This document shows, piece by piece, positions 28,189-37,337 of a stretch of 64,000 nt of DNA (position 1 is the stretch's first letter; every line of letters begins with the position of its first letter). The notes below the pieces were generated by a model. That model worked only from the letters and a program-made list of their open reading frames with translations. It searched no databases and had not been told where the DNA came from. The position numbers and the translations under genes are program-made. Source of the stretch: Corynebacterium sputi DSM 45148 (GTDB lineage Bacteria > Actinomycetota > Actinomycetes > Mycobacteriales > Mycobacteriaceae); the NCBI RefSeq assembly GCF_000427865.1, contig NZ_ATYV01000014.1, positions 16,094 to 80,093 of the forward strand. The letters are read 5' to 3'.

Positions 28189-28914
28189 TCATCCTGCTAA
28201 AACGACTATGAGAGTCACGATGGCCGCAGGCAGCAGCAAGGCTCCCATCAGGCCCCACGCACCGGACCTGGCCAGGTTAGGGATCATATTCATGCCGTCG
28301 GCCTGCGAAATGAATAACCGTTCATCGTCAGGGTCCCAGTAGATCATCCCGGCTTTGAGTTTGTCCGGGTCGTAGTTCGTCGGCGGGATCTCTTTGTCCG
28401 TGCGCTTTTGGTGTCGCGCCAATGCCACGATGTTCGCCACCGTCGCGGCGATCATCACCGACATGCAGGCCCAGAACACAAACCCGCTTCCCGACGCCCC
28501 CATCCACAACCCATACCCCACCATCACAGTGAGCATCGAGATGATGACGAACTGATACCACCCAAGGTGCCAGAGAGTCACCGACATCAGCATGCGCTTG
28601 CGACCAAGGTCTTCAGCGGACTCGAATCGGGTCGGCTCCCGGTCCGCGCTTTTTGCTGCAGCCCCCACCGCGATTGCAACGATACCGAAGATCAAGAGCA
28701 TGAATAACGGCACCATCAGCAGGTACGTCAGAACATTGCTGACTGACTTATCCCGGAAATTGCCGGGCTCACCGGAGGGTCCCCAGTGTGTCGGGAATGG
28801 GTCAGGGATCTGATCGTAAAAGGAGAGAACGACGCCGCCCGCGAGGGCCGCAACAACGACCGAGGCGACGTACCAGGGCCATTGCCTGGACGTCGCCTCT
28901 TCTCGCCGAGCCAT
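28189..28914 (-). CDS. DUF1648-type membrane protein
   Basis: 241-residue protein with about five hydrophobic segments. The first segment followed by YDQIPDPFPTHWGPSGEPGN is the DUF1648 signature, also seen in SdpI-like immunity proteins. Further TM blocks include VLTYLLMVPLFMLLIFGIVA and FVFWACMSVMIAATVANIVA, and the C-terminus is hydrophobic. Function unknown. It begins 3 bases after the hisG stop. Confidence 0.8.
   Translation of the reverse strand: MARREEATSRQWPWYVASVVVAALAGGVVLSFYDQIPDPFPTHWGPSGEPGNFRDKSVSNVLTYLLMVPLFMLLIFGIVAIAVGAAAKSADREPTRFESAEDLGRKRMLMSVTLWHLGWYQFVIISMLTVMVGYGLWMGASGSGFVFWACMSVMIAATVANIVALARHQKRTDKEIPPTNYDPDKLKAGMIYWDPDDERLFISQADGMNMIPNLARSGAWGLMGALLLPAAIVTLIVVLAG
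28486..28496 (-). repeat. 11-mer CGTCGGGAAGC, copy 6
   Basis: Exact copy in the DUF1648 gene, in its coding sense, read as TCG GGA AGC (Ser-Gly-Ser), a frame shared only with copy 9. Confidence 0.8.
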
Positions 28915-28917
28915 GAA

Positions 28918-29763
28918 CTACAGGCGGGCGATACGAATATCGGTGGCTAGGACGGCCTTGGCGCCGATACCGGAAATCTGGTCCATGACGTCGTTGGCGT
29001 CCTTGCGCGGAACCATCGCGCGAACCGCAACCCAGTTCTCCTCCGCCAACGGAGAGACCGTGGGAGCAGACAGGCCCGGGGTGATGGCGGCGGCGTCGTC
29101 AAGCAGATCGCGGGAGATGTTGTAGTCGAGCATCAGGTAGTTCTTCGCGTGCAGGATGCCCTGGATGCGGTTGAGGAAGACCTGCTCCTCGCGGCCGAGC
29201 TCACGGTCGTCCTGGCCAACAACGACGGCCTCAGAGGTGACCATCACGTCACCGAACGGCTCCAGTCCCTGATTGCGCAGGGTCCGGCCGGTGGAGACAA
29301 CATCTGCGATTACGTCAGCGACACCGAGGCGGATGGAGATCTCCACCGCGCCGTCCAGACGCAAGACAGTGGCCTCGATGCCGCGAGCCTTGAGGTCCTC
29401 GCGGACCAGGTTCGGGTAAGAGGTAGCGATGCGAGAGCCTTCGAGCTTCTCCAGGCTCCAGCCCTCTTCCTTCGGGGCTGCGTAGCGGAAGGTCGAATCT
29501 CCGAAACCGAGGTTGAGCACTTCGGTGACCGGAGCGAGGGAATCAGCAGCCAGATCGCGGCCGGTGATGCCGAGGTCTAGGTGCCCTTTTCCGACGTAAA
29601 TCGGGATGTCCTTCGGACGTAGGAAAAAGAACTCGATGCCATTGGCCTCATCGGCAACGGTCAGACGCTTGGAGTCGCCGCGGCCGGGATATCCGGCCTC
29701 GCCGAGGATTTCCATCGCGGCTTCGGACAGGGAGCCCTTGTTGGGGACAGCTACGCGCAACAT
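28918..29763 (-). CDS. hisG: ATP phosphoribosyltransferase (long form)
   Basis: First committed step of histidine synthesis: ATP plus PRPP to phosphoribosyl-ATP. 281 residues: [54 protein letters not shown] (PRPP loop), and a C-terminal regulatory ACT-like domain of about 75 residues ([20 protein letters not shown]), so it is the long, histidine-inhibited HisG. Follows hisE by 51 bases. Confidence 0.95.
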   Translation of the reverse strand: MLRVAVPNKGSLSEAAMEILGEAGYPGRGDSKRLTVADEANGIEFFFLRPKDIPIYVGKGHLDLGITGRDLAADSLAPVTEVLNLGFGDSTFRYAAPKEEGWSLEKLEGSRIATSYPNLVREDLKARGIEATVLRLDGAVEISIRLGVADVIADVVSTGRTLRNQGLEPFGDVMVTSEAVVVGQDDRELGREEQVFLNRIQGILHAKNYLMLDYNISRDLLDDAAAITPGLSAPTVSPLAEENWVAVRAMVPRKDANDVMDQISGIGAKAVLATDIRIARL

Positions 29764-29814
29764 TGAAGAGATGGTCCTTTGGTGGAGTGTGAGGTGGGGT
29801 TCGGAAGCGGACGA

Positions 29815-30087
29815 CTACAGATGCTTGTAGACGTCTTCCGGGGTAAGTCCCCGACCGACCATGATCACCTGGAGCCAGTAGATGAGCTGCGAGATTTCCT
29901 CAGCGAGCTCCTCATCGGACTCATACTCGGCTGCGAGCCACACTTCGCCAGCCTCTTCCATGATCTTCTTGCCCTGCGCATGCACGCCCTTGTCGAGCAT
30001 CTCGACGGTCGAAGAGCCCTCAGGGCGCTTCTCGGCACGGTCCTTGAGTTCCGCGAACAGGGTGTCAAAGTTTTTCACGTCGGCCAT
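29815..30087 (-). CDS. hisE: Phosphoribosyl-ATP pyrophosphatase
   Basis: Second step of histidine synthesis, hydrolysing PR-ATP to PR-AMP. 90 residues, all-alpha MazG-like fold: [40 protein letters not shown] (metal-binding EExxE-type helix), then [23 protein letters not shown] 30087 follows GTGAAAGA; an upstream ATG would add seven non-homologous residues. Sits between the HAD gene and hisG. Confidence 0.93.
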   Translation of the reverse strand: MADVKNFDTLFAELKDRAEKRPEGSSTVEMLDKGVHAQGKKIMEEAGEVWLAAEYESDEELAEEISQLIYWLQVIMVGRGLTPEDVYKHL

Positions 30088-30112
30088 TCTTTCACGCCAG
30101 GTGCACAAGTGC

Positions 30113-30814
30113 TTAGTTCGGGGTACCGATCCGCTGGTACAGCTCTTCCAGATCCGCCAGGGTCATTCCGGAGAAGTCCGTGCGACCGGGGATCAACTGC
30201 GACAACCGGTGCGCGCCGTCGGCGATCTCACCGTTGTCTTCGATGGGCGCGCCGAGCGTGCGGCAACCGGCAGCAACCGCTGCAGAGGAACCGGTGAAGG
30301 AGTCCTCAACGGCTAGGCAGTCCTCGGGTGCAACGCCGGTGCGTCGGGCGGCCTCGAGGTAGATATCCGGTGCCGGCTTGCCGCTGGGAACCTCGTCGCC
30401 GCAGACAGTGTCGATGAACCAGTCTCGACCGATGATGTCGATGGTCTTGTCCGCAATCACCCGCACGGTGTTCGTAGCAATGATCATGGGAATGCCCTGC
30501 TCGCGACCTTCAGCAAGAATTTCCGGGATGCCGGCACACAAATCAGCGCCATTGGAGAGCTTCTCCAGGAACATCTCGAAGAGACGCTTAACCCACTGGC
30601 GCTCTTCCTCATCGGTGAGCTCGAGACCCGCATAGTCAGCGCAGGCGCGAACGGTGAAGGGGCCGTTGGTGCCCATTGTCGACTCGCGGACCTCCAATGA
30701 GGCTCGCCGTCCCATCGCCTCAGACATCGTGAACACCGCTTCGCCCCATAGGAGCTCGGTGTCGATGAGAGTGCCGTCCATGTCCCAAAGAATTGCAGGT
30801 ATCACGTACGGCAC
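30113..30814 (-). CDS. HAD-superfamily phosphatase
   Basis: 233 residues if the GTG at 30814 is used; this fits the point where homology starts ([14 protein letters not shown], the DxDGT nucleophile motif). Motif II is IATNTV, then [16 protein letters not shown] (Lys) and [18 protein letters not shown] (acidic motif IV). Subclass I cap domain at about residues 20-80. Substrate unknown. It immediately precedes hisE, the usual corynebacterial position. A longer version starting near 30904 is possible but has no homology in its extension. Confidence 0.82.
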   Translation of the reverse strand: MPYVIPAILWDMDGTLIDTELLWGEAVFTMSEAMGRRASLEVRESTMGTNGPFTVRACADYAGLELTDEEERQWVKRLFEMFLEKLSNGADLCAGIPEILAEGREQGIPMIIATNTVRVIADKTIDIIGRDWFIDTVCGDEVPSGKPAPDIYLEAARRTGVAPEDCLAVEDSFTGSSAAVAAGCRTLGAPIEDNGEIADGAHRLSQLIPGRTDFSGMTLADLEELYQRIGTPN

Positions 30815-30960
30815 TGTAGCCGCCTTGAAGCGGGCAAGCGAAGCGGTGCAATGGCTCCCCTGGCGCTGCCAATCCGCGAAATCTACTTTCCCCAGTAAAT
30901 ACATAGAGGCTAACGTTTAACTCTGTTCACCTATCGCGTTCTCTCCAGACAAGGACCACC

Positions 30961-31788
30961 TTGACTACGACTCCCCGATGGCGACTGCTCGCCGCGATTC
31001 TCACCATTCCGATGCTCGTTACCGCCTGCGCTAGCGACGCAGATGAACCTGCTGAGAGTTCAGCACCAGAGACTACGACCTCGTCTGCTGCCCCTTCAGG
31101 AACTATCGGAGAACCAGTGGTCGCAGATGGCGTCACGATGACCGTCACCGCATTGACGGAATCGGAGCAGCTTTCCCTGACTGCCGAGGGTTTCGAGGAA
31201 GGAACGATGCCAGAGGAGACCGTCGAGGCCCGCGATGGCGGGAAATTCTTTCGTGTCGATACTGAGGTCGAGAACACCGGCAAAGAACCCTGGGACCTGA
31301 CATGCAGTTTCTCGGTACAAACTGAGCTCTTCAGTTCGGATGACAGGCAGTACACCGACATCGGGGACCTCTATCGGGTTCCGGGAAATCCGACTTGTGG
31401 AGACCCACTCAATCCAGGATTCAGCACTACGATGTCGTGGATTTACGAGGTGCCGGAGAGTTTCGAGGTCGGCTACCTCGGATTCGCCGACCCCAATGTC
31501 GCGTACGACGACCTCACCTACATCGACCTCACTGATGCCACCATAGAAACCGAAGATCCAACACCTCCGGCACCAGTGGACTCGGCCCCAGAAGCTGTCG
31601 CCCCTGCGCCGGACAACCCAGCTGCAGTCGCCCCAGAAGCTCCTCCCGCCGCTAATCCGGATGAGTTTCCTTATCGAAGTTCCGGAGAATCTCAAGCCCA
31701 CTACGGCTGCGCCGAAGGCTACATCGACGATCCCGCGCTATGTGGGCAGCTCAATGACATGTACGGCGAGGAGCCGTGGTCACCTTAA
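30961..31788 (+). CDS. Exported lipoprotein with DUF4352-like domain
   Basis: 275 residues from TTG 30961 (AAGGAC upstream). Signal peptide WRLLAAILTIPMLVTAC with lipobox VTAC, cysteine at residue 23. A beta-sandwich domain follows (FFRVDTEVENTGKEPWDLTC; PGFSTTMSWIYEVPESFEVG), of the DUF4352/telokin-like type. A Pro/Ala-rich linker at about 195-235 leads to a small C-terminal Cys-containing part (YGCAEGYIDDPALCG). Ligand unknown. The start codon choice rests on the lipoprotein signal. Confidence 0.8.
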   Translation: MTTTPRWRLLAAILTIPMLVTACASDADEPAESSAPETTTSSAAPSGTIGEPVVADGVTMTVTALTESEQLSLTAEGFEEGTMPEETVEARDGGKFFRVDTEVENTGKEPWDLTCSFSVQTELFSSDDRQYTDIGDLYRVPGNPTCGDPLNPGFSTTMSWIYEVPESFEVGYLGFADPNVAYDDLTYIDLTDATIETEDPTPPAPVDSAPEAVAPAPDNPAAVAPEAPPAANPDEFPYRSSGESQAHYGCAEGYIDDPALCGQLNDMYGEEPWSP

Positions 31789-32252
31789 ACCTAGGTTTTC
31801 GAACACACCTCGCGGTTTTCGAGTGCGTCCAGGGGGCGATTGTCTGCCCCGTCAGTACCTTGCGCCACATGGAATTCTTTGATGACCCAAAGCACCGCCA
31901 GCAGGTTCTCACGTCGAGGCAATACGTCGTCGACCTTCTGGAGGACTTAATCAACAACATGATTCATCAGGCTCATGAGATCGACGGTGGCTCAGGAGTG
32001 TCCAGATCATTGATTATGAACCGTGGCCCAATAGACCGGTCAGAGGATGAAGCGTATGTCGTGCGAATGAGCGCAGGCCTTTTACTCCTTGCATGCAAGC
32101 GGTTGGAGGAAAGCCTGGACGACGATAAAGAGTTCTGGAGCATCTCTAAGTACGTCCGCGAGCAAGCCCAGACCATACTTATGCACCAGACCGAACACCT
32201 GAAATTTGTCACCAACTACCTTCCCGATCCTGATGGGCGGGGATTGCAATAG
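31776..32252 (+). CDS. Hypothetical protein, helical
   Basis: I do not recognise this protein. From GTG 31776 it has 158 residues and overlaps the lipoprotein by 13 bases; from ATG 31869 it has 127. The C-terminal part is helical with FFDDPKHRQQVLTSRQYVVD, AGLLLLACKRLEESLDDDKE and HQTEHLKFVTNYLPDPDG. No membrane segment or known motif. AT content is somewhat higher than in neighbouring genes. The codon pattern supports a gene, but the start is uncertain. Confidence 0.55.
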   Translation: MVTLNLGFRTHLAVFECVQGAIVCPVSTLRHMEFFDDPKHRQQVLTSRQYVVDLLEDLINNMIHQAHEIDGGSGVSRSLIMNRGPIDRSEDEAYVVRMSAGLLLLACKRLEESLDDDKEFWSISKYVREQAQTILMHQTEHLKFVTNYLPDPDGRGLQ

Positions 32253-32274
32253 ACGGAGTCGTAAAACCGAGCAA

Positions 32275-33285
32275 CTAACTGGCTCGTGTCCAAAACTGCT
32301 GCAACACAACGTTCAGGTCTTCCGGGACCTGCATCGGCAACGAGTGTGTGGTGTCGGGCCAGGTGGTGATGGAGGCGTCGGGAAGCATGTTTTTCGCTTT
32401 TTCCTCACTGCCGGCGAGGGAGTCCCGATCAGCTAGGGCGATATAGACCGGCATTGTTAGGCGGGACGCCTGCTCGTCTGAGAGCGGTGTCGGGGTCGGC
32501 AGCGACGAGGAGTAATGCTCGGTGGCGGCGGCGATCATGAGCGCCACCGGATCATCTTGGCCGTCCATCTCCCCTGGCTCCGCACCGCCGACACGCTCCA
32601 TCGCCGTGTCGCGCAGACCACCCGGCAGCCATGGCAAAGACACGGCCATCGACCAGAACAGCATCGACGGCGGTGGATAAGCGACGGTGAAGACTGGTTC
32701 AAGAAGCGCGAGAGACTTCACGTTCTCTGGATAGGACGATGCATAGGTCGCCGCGACGGCCCCGCCGAATGAATGACCGACCACGTGAGCACCATCGGGA
32801 GCCAAGTCACTGAGCGCCTGGTCGATCCAGACAGCCTGCTCGTCGAAAGACGTGAGAGGAGCTGCCTGGGCCGACATTCCCGCGTCCCCAATGAGGTCGA
32901 AGGCGAGGACACGGCGATTCTCAACGAAACCAGGGAGATTCTCCGACCACATCGGCGTGCCTGAGGCGCGACCAGGGAAAAGCACAACGGGGATGCCTTC
33001 TCCTTCCCATTCGTAAACGCGGACGGTGCCGTGATCGGTGGGGATGTCGTGAATGGCGTCGAGAGTCGGAAGGCGGCCCATCGCGTCGTCATAGAGCTCG
33101 CAGTATTCAACGAAGCCCTGGGCAGAGCGGAAATTACCTACGCCGGGCGCCCCGAAGAAAAAGCGGTACGTAGCCCAGGTGCCAATGAGGGCTAGGACCA
33201 CCAGAAGCGCGACCCCAGTTTTCCGCAAACGGCGACCTCGAGGGGCTATGGGCGAATCTGAGGCGGCATTGGATGTCTCGGGCAT
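32275..33285 (-). CDS. Membrane-anchored alpha/beta hydrolase
   Basis: 336 residues. One TM anchor at about residues 22-42 (KTGVALLVVLALIGTWATY), then an alpha/beta-hydrolase fold outside the membrane: VVLFPGRASGTPMWSENLPG, nucleophile elbow VVGHSFGGAVAATYASSYP (Ser in GHSFGG), YIALADRDSLAGSEEKAKN with the acid, and TWPDTTHSLPMQVP with the His. Substrate unknown, perhaps a lipid ester. Divergent from a TetR gene with a palindrome between them, so the TetR protein probably controls it. Confidence 0.82.
   Translation of the reverse strand: MPETSNAASDSPIAPRGRRLRKTGVALLVVLALIGTWATYRFFFGAPGVGNFRSAQGFVEYCELYDDAMGRLPTLDAIHDIPTDHGTVRVYEWEGEGIPVVLFPGRASGTPMWSENLPGFVENRRVLAFDLIGDAGMSAQAAPLTSFDEQAVWIDQALSDLAPDGAHVVGHSFGGAVAATYASSYPENVKSLALLEPVFTVAYPPPSMLFWSMAVSLPWLPGGLRDTAMERVGGAEPGEMDGQDDPVALMIAAATEHYSSSLPTPTPLSDEQASRLTMPVYIALADRDSLAGSEEKAKNMLPDASITTWPDTTHSLPMQVPEDLNVVLQQFWTRAS
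32376..32386 (+). repeat. 11-mer CGTCGGGAAGC, copy 7
   Basis: Exact copy antisense to the hydrolase gene, which reads it as Leu-Pro-Asp in MLPDASITTWPD. Confidence 0.8.
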
Positions 33286-33329
33286 ATCTGCACGTCCTTG
33301 GATGAATGTTTCTTTTTTACAGTACGCTC

Positions 33330-33351
33330 ATATCGCAAACGTTCGCAATAT
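33330..33351. promoter_or_regulatory. Palindrome between hydrolase and TetR genes (candidate TetR operator)
   Basis: 22-base dyad with outer arms ATAT, inner GC pairs and an AACGTT centre; 18 of 22 positions are symmetric. It lies 18 bases before the TetR start and about 45 bases from the hydrolase start, the expected place for an autoregulated divergent operator. Binding is inferred. Confidence 0.55.
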
Positions 33352-33369
33352 AGTGATACTGTTTAAAGT

Positions 33370-33942
33370 ATGCCAAAAGTCGTTGACCACGAAGAACGCC
33401 GCAATGAAGTGATCCAGGGACTCTGGGCCGTGATCAGTGAGCGCGGCATCGAGGGAGTCACGTACGCGCGGGTAGCCGCAGCCGCGAGGATCTCCGTCGG
33501 GCGGATCCAGCACTACTTCGAGTCCAAGGACGATCTCGTGGTGGCCGGTTGCCAGGCGATGGTCGACGAGGCGTTGCGACCTACCGGCGACGATCCGTGG
33601 CAAGTGCTTTTCGAGCTCCTCACCTCACCTATCCCCCAAACTTCAGCCTTCAGACTCGGCGCAGCTGTTTGGTACGCGTACATGGCCCATGGCGTGGTCA
33701 ACGCAGAGATCGGCGCCATCGTCGCGCAGGCCTCGCGCGTCCAGGTGGCGAGGGCAGAGGAATTGCTCAACAGTGGCCACGTGCCCACCAACTCATCCCC
33801 TCGCACAGCAGCACGCCTCGTCGGATTAAGTAACGGACTGACGCAGCGAGTGCTGATCGGAGTAATGCCAGCGTATGAGGCGCTGGGGTTGGTCAGTGAA
33901 GAGGTGGATGTGCTCAGGCAGACGTTCGGCGAGGGACAGTAG
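33370..33942 (+). CDS. TetR-family transcriptional regulator
   Basis: 190 residues. N-terminal helix-turn-helix at about residues 8-50: RRNEVIQGLWAVISERGIEG, then YARVAAAARISVGRIQHYFE and SKDDLVVAG. The C-terminal ligand domain is TetR_C-like (FRLGAAVWYAYMAHGVVNAE; TQRVLIGVMPAYEALG). Divergent from the membrane-anchored hydrolase; local repressor is the simplest reading. Confidence 0.88.
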   Translation: MPKVVDHEERRNEVIQGLWAVISERGIEGVTYARVAAAARISVGRIQHYFESKDDLVVAGCQAMVDEALRPTGDDPWQVLFELLTSPIPQTSAFRLGAAVWYAYMAHGVVNAEIGAIVAQASRVQVARAEELLNSGHVPTNSSPRTAARLVGLSNGLTQRVLIGVMPAYEALGLVSEEVDVLRQTFGEGQ

Positions 33943-34005
33943 AGCAGACCTGCCAAGAATTCGACGCGTTGTCCGACTGGCCGAATCCGGCACCTCAGGC
34001 GGGGA

Positions 34006-34016
34006 CGTCGGGAAGC
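34006..34016 (+). repeat. 11-mer CGTCGGGAAGC, copy 8 (intergenic)
   Basis: Exact copy in the 212-base gap between the TetR and helicase genes, about 64 bases after the TetR stop; not under coding constraint. The rest of the gap shows no other clear element. Confidence 0.8.
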
Positions 34017-34154
34017 GATGAGTTTTCGTTATCGTGTTCGATCAGCCAGTCCCCGCGTTTGGGGTCCTTCTGAGATTCAATCGTCTAGGGTGGTCCCGTT
34101 ACACAGTCCCCTCATCGGGCAGTTACACCACCTCCGAAGGAGCCTCCCTCTCGC

Positions 34155-36422
34155 ATGAGCACCTTGACAATGCGCAACGCACCAGACGACAAGGCTCTGC
34201 CTAAGGAGGTCCTCGAAGAGGCAAGCCGACTGCTGGTCGACCTGCAGAAGGACACTCCCGCAGCCCGTAAGCGCCTGCTTCCGGTAGACGATGCCGCCGA
34301 CTCGCGTATCCGCATTTCCTCCGTCGATGACGACCACTCGGTGGTGTTGTTCGAGCTCTCCGACGAAAAGTCGATGCACTACGCGTACATCGGCACCAAG
34401 CTTCGCGAGGAGGCCATCGCTAAAGCCCGCACCTCGACGCTGGTTGTGGATCCTCGCTCGGGAGTCACCAGTGTGAAGTTCATGGCAGAGGTGCCAGCGA
34501 AGACCAATACTGAGACTCCGGAGCCGTCAGCGAAGCCGTCCGTTTCCGATGTCACCGTCGCCGAGGTGACGCTGAAGAACCCGAGTGAGGGTCTCGCCGG
34601 CTTCACCGCCGAGCAGCTTCATGAAGAACTGGGAATCACTCCAGAGGCTTTTGAGGCAGTCCGTCACCTCACAACTGAAAACGATCTCAACGCTGCACTT
34701 GCGAACAGCACCTCATGGGAGTCCAGTGCCTTGATGGCGCTGGCGTCTGGCATGGACATTGAGGGAGTTCGCTCGGATCTGGCGTTGGATGTAGACGAGG
34801 AGGCCGGCTCCGAACAGACCACCGACACCGACGCAGAGACCATCGCAGGACTGCTGATGGACGCCGCGGCTAGTGAATTCCACTACGTGGGGAGCAGCTC
34901 GGACGCGGTGCGCCACATCATCGAAGGTGGCGACTTCGACAAGTGGCGCGTCTTCCTCCACCCCTCGCAGCAGGGCCTGGTCGACCGAGACTTCACCGGC
35001 CCTGCCCGCGTCACCGGTGGCGCCGGAACTGGCAAAACCGTGGTGATCGTGCACCGCGCTACCTCACTGCTGAAGAAGGCACGCAAGCGCACCGGCGAGG
35101 TGCCGTCGGTGTTTGTCACCACGTTCACTCGTGGCCTGGCGGACTCGTTGCGCTCGCAGCTCATGGTGCTAAACCCGGACAGCCTCGAGGCTGACTATCC
35201 AGGTGCTAAGGGCGTTTGGACCAGCAACATCGACGCGCTCGCACAGTCCATCCTGAAAAATGCCACCGAGGAAGAGATCGAAGGGGCTACCTTCGCTATT
35301 GCCGGTCAGAAACAGACCGCGGCGCCGCTGCCTCTTGGTGACCCTGAAGAGCTCCTGCAGTGGCGCGATGCGCTCTCCGCAGTCGAGGTTCCGCCTCGCG
35401 GTGATGCTGCGCACCCGGAGTTCCTGGCGCAGGAGTACCGCAATGTTGTGCTCGCTCAGCAGGTCACGGACCTGGAGCAGTATCTGGCCGTCGACCGCAG
35501 CGGCCGCGGCAGTGCCCTACTTCCGGAGTCTCGGAAGAAGGTGTGGTCCGTCATCGAAGAGTTCCTCCAGGCGTGCCGAGCCTCGGGACGATTCACCTTC
35601 GCCGCTCAGTCGATGATGGCCGCACACATCCTCAGGTCCCGAGTTTCCGATTCCGGGTACATGTTCGATCACGTGCTTGTCGACGAGGCCCAGGACTTCC
35701 ACGCCGGCCACTGGAGTCTGCTGCGCGCCGCAGTGCCGGAAGGTACCGACGACATTTTCCTGGCGGAAGATTCCCATCAGCGGATCTACGGCCAAAGGCT
35801 CGTCCTGTCGCGATTCGGAGTCAACACCAGCGGCCGTTCGCGTCGACTAACGATGAACTATCGCACTACCCGCCAGAACCTTGCCTATGCGTCGCAAATG
35901 CTGCAGGGAGAGGAATGGGTCGACTCCGAAGGTGAAGAAGACAACCTCACCGGGTATCGCTCGGTTCGTACCGGCCCGGCACCGGTCATCGCCGAATGCG
36001 CCACCTTCGACGAAGAACTCGACGCCGTCGCAGAGACCGCGAGCCGCTGGGTTGAGGACGATGACAGTGCCCGTATCGGCATCCTGACCTTGGATGACCG
36101 TCGCCTGATCAACAAGATCGTCACGGGTCTGGCGGACCGAAATGTCGAAGCTGTCCGCACCAGGAACGCAGCCAAGATCGCCGAGACCAGCATCTCCGTT
36201 CTGACCATGCAGGGCGCCAAGGGCATGGAGTTCACCCATGTCATCCTCGTCGGTATTAGCGAAGATGCGATTCCCAACAAGCGGGAGCTCGCAGGGCTCA
36301 ATGACACTGACCGAGCGGACGTGATTCTTCGTGCGCGGTCACTGCTGTACGTGGCCGCCTCTCGCGCCCGTGACCAGCTGATGATCACCTGCACGGGCCG
36401 CAAGTCCCCGATCTTGCCGTAA
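34155..36422 (+). CDS. UvrD-like SF1 helicase with N-terminal RelE-like domain
   Basis: 755 residues. Residues about 15-90 resemble the RelE/ParE fold as found fused to helicases in other actinobacteria (LPKEVLEEASRLLVDLQKDT, then DSRIRISSVDDDHSVVLFEL). A linker with an acidic segment (about 110-240) follows. The helicase core has Walker A GGAGTGKT at 288-295, TFTRGLADSLR, DEAQD at 510-514, LAEDSHQRIYGQ, LTMNYRTTRQN and VLTMQGAKGMEFTHVILVGI, ending with the LLYVAASRARDQLMI motif VI. Cytoplasmic ATP-dependent nucleic-acid motor. No antitoxin gene is adjacent. AAGGAG lies 12 bases before the ATG, a long spacing. Confidence 0.85.
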   Translation: MSTLTMRNAPDDKALPKEVLEEASRLLVDLQKDTPAARKRLLPVDDAADSRIRISSVDDDHSVVLFELSDEKSMHYAYIGTKLREEAIAKARTSTLVVDPRSGVTSVKFMAEVPAKTNTETPEPSAKPSVSDVTVAEVTLKNPSEGLAGFTAEQLHEELGITPEAFEAVRHLTTENDLNAALANSTSWESSALMALASGMDIEGVRSDLALDVDEEAGSEQTTDTDAETIAGLLMDAAASEFHYVGSSSDAVRHIIEGGDFDKWRVFLHPSQQGLVDRDFTGPARVTGGAGTGKTVVIVHRATSLLKKARKRTGEVPSVFVTTFTRGLADSLRSQLMVLNPDSLEADYPGAKGVWTSNIDALAQSILKNATEEEIEGATFAIAGQKQTAAPLPLGDPEELLQWRDALSAVEVPPRGDAAHPEFLAQEYRNVVLAQQVTDLEQYLAVDRSGRGSALLPESRKKVWSVIEEFLQACRASGRFTFAAQSMMAAHILRSRVSDSGYMFDHVLVDEAQDFHAGHWSLLRAAVPEGTDDIFLAEDSHQRIYGQRLVLSRFGVNTSGRSRRLTMNYRTTRQNLAYASQMLQGEEWVDSEGEEDNLTGYRSVRTGPAPVIAECATFDEELDAVAETASRWVEDDDSARIGILTLDDRRLINKIVTGLADRNVEAVRTRNAAKIAETSISVLTMQGAKGMEFTHVILVGISEDAIPNKRELAGLNDTDRADVILRARSLLYVAASRARDQLMITCTGRKSPILP

Positions 36423-36476
36423 TCAGCCGGTCGGGCGGAGCTACCCGCCGAAAGCCGATTAAGTAACGTCCACCTC

Positions 36477-37337
36477 ATGACCGCACCTACTAGCGACGCG
36501 TACTTCATCCCCCTCGGCCAGCTCCCTGACGAGACTTCGTCTGCCGGAACTGCTGTCACCGTCGAGCGTTTCCAGCCGACCGAGCACACCCACGGGCCGT
36601 GGGGCCCGTTCCAGCACGGCTCGCCGCCGCCGGCGCTCCTCACCAGGTGCATGGAGCAAGGCATTCCGGAGGGGATGCGGATCTCCCGGGTCGCGACGAA
36701 TCTGCTGGGTCCGGTGCCCTACACAGCGCTCCGCACCAGGACTTGGGTCACCCGACCGGGAAAACAGATCAGCATGGTTGAGTCGGAGCTCCTTGCAGAG
36801 GTAAAGGGGGTGTGGAGGCAGGTGGCGTCGGGAAGCGCGTGGTTGCTTTCCACCATCGATACCTCCGCCGTCGAGCGCACCTTCGACTCCCCTATTCCCG
36901 GGGTCGGCGAGGCGGGAGACTCTCCCTTGAGCCGTTGGAGCGGCGGCTACATCGATTCGATCGATGCGCGTTCGATCCCGGGTGAGTCACCGCAGGCCCA
37001 TTGGGTGCGCACCGACCACCCAGTCGTCGAGGGTGAAGTCCCGACGCCATGGCAGAGCCTAATGAGTGTCGTCGACACCGCCAATGGCATCGGCGCGACT
37101 CTCGACCCTCGCGAGTACTCCTTCATGAACACTGACTTGGTCGTGCACCTGCACCGACTGCCGGTGTCGCCGTGGACTGGGATCTCCGCGCACGGCAGCA
37201 TCGGCCCGGATGGCGTGGGAATGACTTCAGCTTCGCTTCACGACGAACACGGCCCCATCGGCCGCTCCCTCCAGACTCTGCTGGTTCAGCCGCAGCCAAA
37301 GGACAGCGGATTCGACCCGTTTAGGCCTGGGAGCTAA
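36477..37337 (+). CDS. Thioesterase-superfamily (TesB-like, double hot-dog) protein
   Basis: 286 residues. Two hot-dog halves: TVERFQPTEHTHGPWGPFQH, SPPPALLTRCMEQGI, RISRVATNLLGPVPYTALR (first), and ESPQAHWVRTDHPVVEGEVP, SLMSVVDTANGIGATLDPRE, YSFMNTDLVVHLHRLPVSPW and GPIGRSLQTLLVQPQ (second). This is the thioesterase-like/acyl-CoA thioesterase II pattern seen in mycolata. Acyl-CoA hydrolysis is inferred from family; catalytic residues were not assigned. The stop overlaps the convergent lysozyme gene by four bases. Confidence 0.8.
   Translation: MTAPTSDAYFIPLGQLPDETSSAGTAVTVERFQPTEHTHGPWGPFQHGSPPPALLTRCMEQGIPEGMRISRVATNLLGPVPYTALRTRTWVTRPGKQISMVESELLAEVKGVWRQVASGSAWLLSTIDTSAVERTFDSPIPGVGEAGDSPLSRWSGGYIDSIDARSIPGESPQAHWVRTDHPVVEGEVPTPWQSLMSVVDTANGIGATLDPREYSFMNTDLVVHLHRLPVSPWTGISAHGSIGPDGVGMTSASLHDEHGPIGRSLQTLLVQPQPKDSGFDPFRPGS
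36826..36836 (+). repeat. 11-mer CGTCGGGAAGC, copy 9
   Basis: Exact copy in the thioesterase gene, read as Ser-Gly-Ser. Confidence 0.8.

Noticed and set aside
27524..28342. 272-codon plus-strand frame antisense to aspA
   Set aside because: Shadow of aspA and of the DUF1648 gene end; no ribosome site or motif.
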